From Bacillota bacterium (GTDB lineage: Bacteria > Bacillota > Clostridia > Oscillospirales > Butyricicoccaceae): a stretch of DNA of 9,989 nt. The stretch's first letter is position 1, and each line of letters opens with the position of its first letter. The stretch lies in assembly GCA_030705725.1 (NCBI GenBank), contig JAUZPW010000035.1, positions 1-9,989 of the forward strand. Reading direction: 5' to 3'. Under the pieces are notes generated by a model. That model saw only the letters and a list, made by a program, of their open reading frames with translations. It was not told where the DNA came from and made no database searches. Shown here one piece after another: positions 1 through 7,111 of this stretch. Made by a program: the position numbers and the translations under genes.

Positions 1-915
1 AACTATGGGATAAACACTGACGACAACGAATCGAAGCGGCCATGGGGACGCGGATTCATAGTCCGCGAGCTTTGTCGGACTCCTTCCAACTGGCGAGTGG
101 AAGAAACCGTTGATTCATTCTTAAAGCGGTTCGGGGTTATAGGCATCGAGGGAATTGACACGAGATGCGTTACGAGGACGCTTCGCGATAGCGGCGTCAT
201 GAGCGGGGCTATTTACACGGAAGGCTATGAACCCGGGCGGGAAATCGACAGAACGCTTTCGGAATACAGAGTAATGGGGGCTGTCAGGGCGGTTACAAGC
301 GGAGCCATAGAGCATTTTCCGACCGAAAACGCAAGATTCCGCGTTGCGGTTCTTGATTTTGGAATAAAGCAGAACATTGTCCGCTCATTGAACAAATTCG
401 GCTGCGACGTAACAGTGTTCCCCGCGTATACAAAGGCCGGGGATATATTGAAAGGTAAATTTGACGGAATTCAGCTGACTAACGGCCCCGGCGACCCTGA
501 GGAAAACGTTGAGATAATTAAAACGGTCAGAGAATTGATGGACAGCGGAATACCCATTTTCGGAATTTGCCTCGGACACCAGATTATAGCGCTTGCCTCC
601 GGGGCACAGACAGGCAAGCTTAAATACGGCCACCGCGGCGGCAACCAGCCCGTAAAGGATGTCGCAAAAGACAGGACCTTTATCACAAGCCAAAACCACG
701 GCTACGCCGTTTTGCCAGGTTCGATAAACCAGAAGGAAGCTGAAATCAGTCATATAAACCTTAACGACGGGACGGTTGAAGGCTTAAAATTTATTAAAAG
801 GCCCGTATTCACGGTACAGTTTCACCCTGAGGGGTGCCCCGGCCCGATGGATACGCAGTACCTTTTCAAACAGTTTGTCGGGATGATGGAGAAAGTTAAA
901 AAAGGTGGAAACTGA
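1..915 (+). CDS. carA: Carbamoyl-phosphate synthase small (glutaminase) subunit, 5' truncated by window edge
   Basis: This subunit hydrolyses glutamine and channels ammonia to CarB for carbamoyl phosphate synthesis, the entry to pyrimidines and arginine. The frame is open from base 1 (reading NYGINTDDNESK), so the true start lies upstream. A GTG at 97 is in frame, but the conserved CarA sequence before it (GFIVRELC, then PSNWR) shows it is internal. About 304 residues are visible: the end of the N-terminal CPSase small-chain domain (GIEGIDTR), then a class I glutamine amidotransferase domain. In window numbering the nucleophile is Cys190 in GICLGHQ, and His275 and Glu277 in FHPEG complete the triad; NGPGDPE and SQNHGYAV are also typical. 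No triad residue is missing, so it should be active. The TGA stop shares one base with the carB ATG (TGATG), which suggests translational coupling. Identity is very secure; whether it belongs to a pyrimidine-specific or shared enzyme is inferred from the pyr neighbours. Confidence 0.97.
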   Translation, partial: NYGINTDDNESKRPWGRGFIVRELCRTPSNWRVEETVDSFLKRFGVIGIEGIDTRCVTRTLRDSGVMSGAIYTEGYEPGREIDRTLSEYRVMGAVRAVTSGAIEHFPTENARFRVAVLDFGIKQNIVRSLNKFGCDVTVFPAYTKAGDILKGKFDGIQLTNGPGDPEENVEIIKTVRELMDSGIPIFGICLGHQIIALASGAQTGKLKYGHRGGNQPVKDVAKDRTFITSQNHGYAVLPGSINQKEAEISHINLNDGTVEGLKFIKRPVFTVQFHPEGCPGPMDTQYLFKQFVGMMEKVKKGGN

Positions 916-3900
916 TGCCGTTACGGAAAGATATTAAACGAGTGCTGGTTTTAGGCTCGGGCCCGATCGTAATAGGCCAGGCTGCCGAGTTCGACTACGC
1001 CGGTACGCAGGCATGCAGATCTCTTAGAGAAGAAGGGCTCGAGGTTATTCTTATAAACTCAAATCCGGCAACTATCATGACGGACAAGGCAATGGCAGAT
1101 AAAATTTATATCGAGCCGCTGACGGCCGACGTGGTTAAGGAAATAATCAAAAAAGAAAGCCCGGACAGCATACTTCCGACTTTAGGCGGACAAACGGGCC
1201 TAAATCTTGCGATGGCGCTGGCGGAAGACGGATTTCTTAACGAATATGGAGTAAAATTGCTTGGCACCTGCCCCGAGACCATTAAAAACGCGGAGGACAG
1301 GCAATCCTTCAAGGATACGATGAACCGCATTTCCCAGCCGCTTATAGCGTCCGACATAGCCGGCACGGTTGAGGAAGCTTTGAAAACGGCCGATAAAATA
1401 GGATATCCCGTTATTATCCGCCCGGCGTATACGCTTGGCGGCACGGGCGGAGGGTTCGCCTCGAACGCAGAGGAATTAAGTGAAATAGCCGAGACCGGAC
1501 TCAACGCCTCAAGGGTTGGGCAGGTTCTTGTGGAAAAGAACATTTCCGGATGGAAGGAAATAGAATACGAGGTTATGCGCGATTCGAAGGGCAACGTGAT
1601 TACCGTTTGTTCAATGGAAAACCTTGATCCTGTCGGAATCCATACCGGCGATTCGATTGTCGTCGCGCCCGCGCAGACCCTGGCGGAACGCGAGTGTCAG
1701 ATGCTGCGAACTGCTGCTCTCAATATAATCACGGAGCTTAAAATCGAAGGGGGCTGCAACGTCCAGTTTGCCTTAAATCCAACAAGCTTCGAATATGCGG
1801 TGATCGAAGTAAACCCTCGCCTTTCCCGCTCTTCCGCCCTAGCTTCCAAAGCGACGGGGTACCCGATCGCCAAGGTCGCTTCAAAAATAGCGATAGGCTA
1901 TGGGCTGGACGAAATTAAAAACTTTGTTACAGGGAAAACCTGCGCGTGCTTTGAACCTGCGTTAGACTATATTGTCGTTAAGTTTCCGCGTTTTCCGTTT
2001 GACAAATTCGTTCACGCGAAGAGGACGCTTGGTACTCAGATGAAGGCCACAGGCGAAGTGATGAGCCTTGGCAACTCGTTTGAAAGCGCTTTAATGAAGG
2101 CTGTGCGTTCCGCAGAGCTAGGCCTAGACAGCATGAGAGCGCCCAGGCTTGCAAACCTTGCGGACGCTGAAATAAAGGAACACGTGGGGGTACAGGACGA
2201 CGAGCGCATTTTCTTTATCGCCGAGGCTTTAAGGCGGTTAATAATGACCGTTGATGAAATACATGCCGTTACGAAGATCGACCGCTGGTTTATTTACGGC
2301 ATTAACAGGATTATCTTAATGGAAAAAGAGCTTAAGGAAAGCGAGGAGCTTTCTAACGAGCTTTATATAAAGGCCAAGAAAATGGGCTTTCCGGATAAAG
2401 TAGTCGAGCGGGTCTCCGGTAAAAAGGTCGGCGGGCTGAAAGCTTATCCTTCTTACAAAATGGTCGACACCTGCGCCGCCGAGTTTGAAGCCGAAACCCC
2501 GTATTATTATTCAACCTTCGACGAGTGCTCAGAGGTAAAAGCGCCGTCAGGCAAAGGCAAAATTATGGTGCTCGGTTCCGGCCCGATACGCATCGGGCAA
2601 GGGATAGAGTTCGATTACTGTTCGGTTCACTGCGTCTGGTCGCTTCGCGAAAAGGGCTACGAGGCGGTTATCGTGAACAACAACCCGGAAACTGTCTCGA
2701 CGGATTTCGATACTTCCGACAGGCTCTATTTCGAGCCCCTTACTTCCGAGGATGTCGAGGGGGTTATAGAAGCGGAAAAACCCGACGCCGTCGTTGTGCA
2801 GTTCGGGGGCCAGACGGCGATCAAGCTCTCAAAGCACGTCGAGCAGCTCGGGGTTAAAATCCTCGGTACGCCTGCCTGGAGCATAGACGCAGCCGAGGAC
2901 AGGGAGAAATTCGATAAAATTCTGGAGCAGTGCGCAATACCGCGGCCCGAGGGCGGAACCGTTTTTACTGAAGAAGAAGCAATAGAAACCGCTAACAGGC
3001 TTTCATACCCTGTGCTTGTGAGGCCGTCTTACGTCCTCGGCGGACAGGGAATGGAAATCGCGCACAGCGACGAGGACATCGTCGAATATATGCGGATTAT
3101 AAACCGCACTAAGCAGGAGAATCCCGTGCTTATCGACAAATATTTGATGGGACGCGAAATTGAGGTTGACGCGATCTGCGACGGATATGATATACTGATA
3201 CCCGGGATTATGGAGCATCTTGAGAGGGCCGGAGTTCATTCAGGCGATTCCATTTCGGTTTATCCCTCGATTTCACTTGAGCAGAGGCACATAAACACAA
3301 TAGCCGATTATACGAAAAAGCTAGCGATGGCGCTTAAAGTCGTTGGACTTGTAAACGTTCAGTTTGTGCTTTATAATGACAAAATATATGTGATTGAAGT
3401 CAACCCGCGGTCGTCGCGAACCGTGCCCTATATTTCGAAAATTACAGGGGTTCCGATGGTAGACCTTGCGACGAGATGCATGCTCGGCGAGACGCTGCGC
3501 GGGCTGGGATACGGCACCGGGATTTATCCCTTAAAAGATTACTACGCCGTAAAGGTTCCGGTTTTTTCGTTCCAGAAGCTTCACAACGTGGACACGCAGC
3601 TTGGACCGGAAATGAAATCGACGGGCGAAGTGCTAGGGGTATCGAAGGATTTCAGGACCGCGCTATTAAAGGGGCTCGTCGGGTCGGGGCTAGTTATGAA
3701 AAAGAAGGGCTCGATACTGATAAGCGTCCGCGATTCCGACAAACAGGAAATCATCCCGCTGGCAGAAAGATTTTCACGTCTCGGATTTGAGCTTTATGCG
3801 ACGCCGGGGACTGCAAACGTGTTGAATAAGCACATGGTGGCATGCTCTGCGGTAAGGCGGATCGACGAGCCTGAGCCAAACATGCTGAGCCTTGTTGAAA

Positions 3901-4100
3901 GCGGAAAGATCGACTATGTTATAAGCACGTCGAAAAAAGGCAGAAAACCCGAGCTTGAATCTGTGCGGCTGCGCCGGAAAACCGTTGAGCGCTCTATACC
4001 CTGTCTGACCGCCGTCGACACCGCTTCTGCTCTTCTGCGCTGCCTTGAGGGCGACATACGCGTTGAAAACGCGGAGATGATTGATATAAACTCTATTTGA
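915..4100 (+). CDS. carB: Carbamoyl-phosphate synthase large subunit
   Basis: This subunit uses two ATP, bicarbonate and ammonia from CarA to make carbamoyl phosphate in the cytoplasm. At 1061 residues it is full length for the family (about 1070). The classic internal duplication is visible. Half one begins at VLGSGPIVIGQ near residue 11 and has an ATP-grasp with Arg169 and a GGTGGG loop. Half two begins at VLGSGPIRIGQ near residue 552 and has an ATP-grasp around Arg703 (VRPSYVLGGQGMEI). A methylglyoxal-synthase-like allosteric domain occupies about 930-1061 (ISVRDSDK, YATPGTA, DYVISTSKKGR); in relatives this binds regulatory nucleotides. The second ATP-grasp reads LGGQGM where E. coli reads LGGRAM, probably lineage variation. 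The ATG at 915 is preceded by AGGTGG (903-908) six bases upstream and overlaps the carA stop by one base. Several long open frames on the other strand or in other frames here are shadows. Identity is near certain. Confidence 0.98.
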   Translation: MPLRKDIKRVLVLGSGPIVIGQAAEFDYAGTQACRSLREEGLEVILINSNPATIMTDKAMADKIYIEPLTADVVKEIIKKESPDSILPTLGGQTGLNLAMALAEDGFLNEYGVKLLGTCPETIKNAEDRQSFKDTMNRISQPLIASDIAGTVEEALKTADKIGYPVIIRPAYTLGGTGGGFASNAEELSEIAETGLNASRVGQVLVEKNISGWKEIEYEVMRDSKGNVITVCSMENLDPVGIHTGDSIVVAPAQTLAERECQMLRTAALNIITELKIEGGCNVQFALNPTSFEYAVIEVNPRLSRSSALASKATGYPIAKVASKIAIGYGLDEIKNFVTGKTCACFEPALDYIVVKFPRFPFDKFVHAKRTLGTQMKATGEVMSLGNSFESALMKAVRSAELGLDSMRAPRLANLADAEIKEHVGVQDDERIFFIAEALRRLIMTVDEIHAVTKIDRWFIYGINRIILMEKELKESEELSNELYIKAKKMGFPDKVVERVSGKKVGGLKAYPSYKMVDTCAAEFEAETPYYYSTFDECSEVKAPSGKGKIMVLGSGPIRIGQGIEFDYCSVHCVWSLREKGYEAVIVNNNPETVSTDFDTSDRLYFEPLTSEDVEGVIEAEKPDAVVVQFGGQTAIKLSKHVEQLGVKILGTPAWSIDAAEDREKFDKILEQCAIPRPEGGTVFTEEEAIETANRLSYPVLVRPSYVLGGQGMEIAHSDEDIVEYMRIINRTKQENPVLIDKYLMGREIEVDAICDGYDILIPGIMEHLERAGVHSGDSISVYPSISLEQRHINTIADYTKKLAMALKVVGLVNVQFVLYNDKIYVIEVNPRSSRTVPYISKITGVPMVDLATRCMLGETLRGLGYGTGIYPLKDYYAVKVPVFSFQKLHNVDTQLGPEMKSTGEVLGVSKDFRTALLKGLVGSGLVMKKKGSILISVRDSDKQEIIPLAERFSRLGFELYATPGTANVLNKHMVACSAVRRIDEPEPNMLSLVESGKIDYVISTSKKGRKPELESVRLRRKTVERSIPCLTAVDTASALLRCLEGDIRVENAEMIDINSI

Positions 4101-4113
4101 TTGGGCTGTTTTC

Positions 4114-4869
4114 ATGGTAAAAGACATCAAAACCCGTATACGGGAAAAAACAAAGCTGAGCGATACCGCGATTTCCATCGTATTTGATATGGATTCGGAA
4201 ATTACGCCGGGTCAGTTTATTACGGTCGGCTGCGGGGCGGAGCGGATTTTACGCAGACCGCTGAGCGTCTGCGACGCCGTAAACGGCAGGGTGCGCGTTG
4301 TTTTCGAGGCGCGGGGGGAAGGAACCGCGTGGCTTGCGAGCCGGGAGCCCGGGGAAATATTAAACGTTCTCGGCCCGCTAGGAAACGGGTTCAGACTTCA
4401 AAGCGACGGCCTTCCGGCTTTATTCATAGGCGGAGGAATCGGAGCTCCACCTGTGCTTTTCTCGGCAAAACGCTTCGTGGACGGGGGCGACGCCGTTATC
4501 GGGTTTAAGAGTAAAAAATTTGTCATACTTGAGCGTGAGTTCAGAGAAGCCGGAAAGACGGTTTCCGTCTGCACGGACGACGGATCGTACGGCGTAAAAG
4601 GCTTTGTTACTTCCGAAGCCGAGCGCTTATTGAAGAAAAAAAGATACGGCCGCGTCATTTCCTGCGGACCCACCCTGATGCTGAGGGAGATAGCGAAGCT
4701 TGCGGCCTCTTATAAAGTGCCGTGTCAGGTTTCGCTCGAGGAGCGTATGGGCTGCGGAGTCGGCGCGTGCCTTGTCTGCGCCTGCAAAATAAAAGGAAAA
4801 GACGGGGACGAGTACAGGCGGGTCTGCAAGGACGGGCCGGTTTTTGACGCCGGGGAGGTATTGTTTTGA
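4114..4869 (+). CDS. pyrK: Dihydroorotate dehydrogenase B electron transfer subunit (FAD, 2Fe-2S)
   Basis: PyrK carries electrons from the FMN of PyrD through a 2Fe-2S cluster and FAD to NAD+, forming a PyrD2-PyrK2 enzyme. At 251 residues it has the usual length. The N-terminal ferredoxin-reductase-like FAD domain has the flavin motif RPLS (residues 48-51) and LGPLGNGF. The nucleotide-binding domain shows GGGIG at 106-110. The C-terminal cluster site has Cys214, Cys219, Cys222 and Cys238 (C-x4-C-x2-C-x15-C), so all four ligands are present; Cys224 is an extra nearby cysteine. The ATG at 4114 lies 13 bases after the carB stop with no convincing Shine-Dalgarno sequence (only TTGGGCTG upstream). 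Translation may therefore depend on ribosomes finishing carB. No alternative in-frame start is visible just upstream. Its adjacency to pyrD settles the call over other ferredoxin-NADP reductase-like proteins. Confidence 0.96.
   Translation: MVKDIKTRIREKTKLSDTAISIVFDMDSEITPGQFITVGCGAERILRRPLSVCDAVNGRVRVVFEARGEGTAWLASREPGEILNVLGPLGNGFRLQSDGLPALFIGGGIGAPPVLFSAKRFVDGGDAVIGFKSKKFVILEREFREAGKTVSVCTDDGSYGVKGFVTSEAERLLKKKRYGRVISCGPTLMLREIAKLAASYKVPCQVSLEERMGCGVGACLVCACKIKGKDGDEYRRVCKDGPVFDAGEVLF
4852..4859 (+). promoter_or_regulatory. Ribosome binding site of pyrD, inside the end of pyrK
   Basis: GGGGAGGT lies six bases before the TTG at 4866, within the last codons of pyrK. No ATG in the pyrD frame sits at a comparable distance, and the conserved PyrD N-terminus (SVDFCGISFKNP) follows immediately. 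This site therefore supports the unusual TTG start. Confidence 0.8.
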
Positions 4870-5786
4870 AGCCTTCAATATCTGTTGACTTTTGCGGAAT
4901 AAGCTTTAAAAATCCGGTTATTACAGCGTCGGGCACATTCGGGTTCGGGCGCGAATATGCTGAATTTTACGACCTATCCGAGCTAGGCGGGATTTGCGTC
5001 AAAGGACTGACACCGCAAAAACGCCCGGGAAATCCGCCGCCCCGCATAGCCGAAACGCCGATGGGCATCCTAAACAGCGTGGGACTGCAAAACCCAGGCG
5101 TGGACGCTTTTTTAAGCGGGGAGCTGCCGTATATCAAACAGTTTGACACAAGGGTGATAGCTAATATCTCAGGGAATACGATCCCGGAATACTGCGAAAT
5201 GGCGGAAAAAATTTCGGACAGCGAGGCTGACATTATTGAAATGAACATCTCCTGCCCTAATGTCAAAGCGGGGGGGATGGCGTTCGGAACGGATGCAGGA
5301 ATGGTGAAGGACGTGGTTTCGAGCGCCAGGAAATTTTCCAAAAAGCCGCTTGTCGTAAAGCTTTCGCCGAACGTAACAGATATTTGCGAAATAGCCAGGG
5401 CCGCGGAAGACGCCGGCGCCGACGCATTATCTCTTATCAACACTATCCTGGGGATGAGAATAGACATTAACACTCGAAGGCCGGTCCTGCACCGGAATGT
5501 GGGCGGGTTATCGGGCCCCGCGGTACTCCCGGTGGCCGTCAGAATGCTGTATCAGGTAAAAAAAGCCGTAAAAATACCTCTAATCGGGATGGGCGGGATC
5601 AGAACGGGCTCGGATGCCGTGGAGATGATGCTTGCGGGGGCTTCTTTGGTCGCCGTGGGCACGGCATGTTTTTCGGAGCCCATGACGCCATTATTGGTCC
5701 GCGACGGAATTCGCGAATACTTGGAAAAGCATGATATAAGCGATGTAAACGAGCTCTGCGGAGCGGTAGCCGAATATAAGGACTAA
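4866..5786 (+). CDS. pyrD: Dihydroorotate dehydrogenase B, catalytic subunit (class 1B, FMN)
   Basis: This cytosolic enzyme oxidises dihydroorotate to orotate, the fourth step of UMP synthesis, using FMN and handing electrons to PyrK. The 306-residue protein is a complete class 1 TIM barrel. Visible signatures are ASGTFGFG near the N-terminus, the ILNSVGLQNPG substrate loop, MNISCPNV with the class 1 catalytic base Cys130 (class 2 enzymes use Ser), Lys165 in VVKLSPNV, NTILGM, and the C-terminal phosphate-binding strands GMGGIRTG and AVGTACF. It starts at TTG, overlapping the pyrK stop by four bases (TTGA), with a strong ribosome binding site. The overlap and the paired pyrK gene support the NAD-linked 1B type rather than the fumarate-linked 1A type. 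pyrE or pyrF does not follow directly, unlike in many Firmicutes pyr operons; the next gene is an unrelated fusion protein. Confidence 0.97.
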   Translation: MKPSISVDFCGISFKNPVITASGTFGFGREYAEFYDLSELGGICVKGLTPQKRPGNPPPRIAETPMGILNSVGLQNPGVDAFLSGELPYIKQFDTRVIANISGNTIPEYCEMAEKISDSEADIIEMNISCPNVKAGGMAFGTDAGMVKDVVSSARKFSKKPLVVKLSPNVTDICEIARAAEDAGADALSLINTILGMRIDINTRRPVLHRNVGGLSGPAVLPVAVRMLYQVKKAVKIPLIGMGGIRTGSDAVEMMLAGASLVAVGTACFSEPMTPLLVRDGIREYLEKHDISDVNELCGAVAEYKD

Positions 5787-5835
5787 AAAGACCGCACATC
5801 TGAAAAAACGCAGTCAGCGAAAGGAAATTTACTTT

Positions 5836-7002
5836 ATGACGGAAATATATCTGGTCCGGCACGGGGAAGCGGAAGGTAACCTTTACCGCAGATGCCAGGG
5901 CTGGTATGACAGCCTTCTCACGAAGAAGGCCGTCGAGAAGCAGCTGCCTGAAATAAGAAAAAGATTTTCGGATATAAAGCTCGACGCCGTGTATTCAAGC
6001 GATATTTACAGGGCGTACAGCACTGTTTTACCAATTGCGCAAGAGCACGGACTTGAGGTTATCCCAGAAAAGGGATTCAGGGAGCTTTACATGGGAGACT
6101 GGGAGGACCGCACATGGGGAGAGCTGCCGCGTTTATACCCGCGGGAGATGGACGCGTGGGAAAACCGACCCTGGGAGGTCAGGCTGCCCGGCGGCGAAAC
6201 CTATGAAGCCGCTGGAAGCCGTTTCTGGGAAGCACTTTTAAGAGTTGCCAATAAACATGACGGTCAAACCGTTTTAATTGGAACCCACGGAAGCGTTATG
6301 AGAGCGACCCTCGCAAAGGCGCTTTACGGCACTTTGAAAGCGATGAAGAACATCGAATGGTGCGATAACACCGGGGTCTGTTTATTAAGGTTTGATAACG
6401 GCGCTCTTTCCGTGGTTTTTTATAACTGCAATAAGCATCTGGATGAGGAAAGCAGCACTTTTTTCCGCCAGCGGTGGTGGAGGAAAAGCGCGCAGTCAGC
6501 GGACAGCAACTTCTGGTTCCGTCCGGCCGATCTTAAAACGGATAGAGAAAAGATCCTTTTATACCGCCGTGAATTCCTGGAAAGCACGTCCGGCGTGAAT
6601 TATAAGCCTGATACGGAGAAGTTTTTCGGGGAATGTGCGAAGCTCCAAAGTTTATGTCCGCGCACTTTACAGTTCGCAATGCTGCACGAAAGGGAACTCG
6701 GGCTTTTGCAGCTCGACGCCGAGTCGCTGAAGCGGGAAAGCTGCGGGTTAATCAAAACCTATATCATTGACAAGGAAGCACGCGAAAAAGGCTTTTCCGT
6801 ACAGCTGATGGGCGAAGCAATAAGCGTTTTCAGAAACGCGGGAATGAAATTTCTAGGAGCGGATATTTCGGAAAAAAAACACGAGGCCGTACACTTTTTG
6901 GAAAAGGACGGGTTCATGCCAACAGAAGCTAGGGCGGGCAGAATTATAATGAAAAAAAGCATAGAGGTTAATAACCCGGCAAAAGTAAAAAAGCATAAGT
7001 AA
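5836..7002 (+). CDS. Two-domain protein: histidine phosphatase (phosphoglycerate mutase-like) fused to GNAT acetyltransferase
   Basis: Two enzyme domains share one 388-residue chain. Residues 1 to about 200 form a histidine phosphatase of the cofactor-independent-phosphatase/PhoE-CobC type: RHGE at 8-11 (His9 phospho-acceptor), Arg59 in SSDIYRA, Glu83 in FRELYMGDW, and a second histidine, His151, in GTHGS. All core catalytic residues are present. Residues from about 225 to 380 look like a GNAT N-acetyltransferase: a pyrophosphate loop at Arg316-x-x-Gly319-x-Ser321 followed by a helix, then ADISEKKHEAVHFLEKDGF, which matches the GNAT C-terminal pattern. Serine replaces the usual Gly/Ala at the end of the loop. 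The ATG at 5836 follows AAGGAAA (5821-5827) at nine bases. The gap after pyrD is only 49 bases and lacks a terminator, so co-transcription is likely. Substrates of both domains are unknown, and the link to pyrimidine metabolism is inferred from position only. There is no signal peptide, so it should be cytoplasmic. Confidence 0.88.
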   Translation: MTEIYLVRHGEAEGNLYRRCQGWYDSLLTKKAVEKQLPEIRKRFSDIKLDAVYSSDIYRAYSTVLPIAQEHGLEVIPEKGFRELYMGDWEDRTWGELPRLYPREMDAWENRPWEVRLPGGETYEAAGSRFWEALLRVANKHDGQTVLIGTHGSVMRATLAKALYGTLKAMKNIEWCDNTGVCLLRFDNGALSVVFYNCNKHLDEESSTFFRQRWWRKSAQSADSNFWFRPADLKTDREKILLYRREFLESTSGVNYKPDTEKFFGECAKLQSLCPRTLQFAMLHERELGLLQLDAESLKRESCGLIKTYIIDKEAREKGFSVQLMGEAISVFRNAGMKFLGADISEKKHEAVHFLEKDGFMPTEARAGRIIMKKSIEVNNPAKVKKHK

Positions 7003-7111
7003 TAATGCCGATGCGGATAATGACGCGGCAAAAGATGGGACAAGGGGACGGTTAAGCTATTGTTTTGAAATATTAGTTTTTTCCTTAAGAGTGCTACCCG
7101 GGAGAAATATT
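7003..7111. other. Convergent intergenic gap without a clear terminator
   Basis: The + strand gene before it and the - strand gene after it converge here. A second in-frame TAA follows the first stop at once. I see a weak inverted repeat TGCCG (7006-7010)/CGGCA (7026-7030) with a 15-base loop. A mostly A-U and G-U paired arm, GGGACAA (7037-7043)/TTGTTTT (7060-7066), is followed ten bases later by a T run at 7077-7082. CGGGAG (7099-7104)/TTCCCG (7115-7120) overlaps the end of the neighbouring gene. None is a convincing rho-independent terminator, so how the pyr transcript ends is unclear. Confidence 0.4.
7036..7053. repeat. Possible remnant arm of a dispersed REP-type hairpin
   Basis: The 18 bases TGGGACAAGGGGACGGTT stand out in an otherwise AT-rich gap. 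From general knowledge they resemble one arm of a dispersed palindromic repeat seen in intergenic regions of Clostridia and related Firmicutes, whose other arm would read roughly AACCGTCC then CTTGTCCC. Here the second arm is degenerate (TTGTTTT at 7060-7066). Only one copy is visible in the window, so calling it a repeat depends on memory of the motif rather than on this sequence. Confidence 0.35.

Noticed and set aside
97..99. GTG as a possible carA start
   Set aside because: The same frame is open to base 1 and encodes conserved CarA residues before it, so this GTG is an internal valine.
1106..1594. Long open frame on the - strand inside carB (162 codons)
   Set aside because: It lies wholly within the strongly conserved first ATP-grasp region of CarB. 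It is explained by codon use on the opposite strand, and it shows no recognisable motif.
2525..2857. 110-codon + strand frame inside carB, and a similar one at 3476-3790
   Set aside because: Both overlap conserved CarB sequence in another frame, and their translations are Arg-rich and low in structure, as expected for shadows.
4967..5473. 168-codon open frame opposite pyrD
   Set aside because: It is antisense to the conserved FMN and substrate-binding parts of PyrD, with no recognisable domain.
7006..7030. TGCCG/CGGCA inverted repeat just after the fusion gene
   Set aside because: The stem is only five base pairs with a 15-base loop and no T run follows, so it is too weak to call a terminator.
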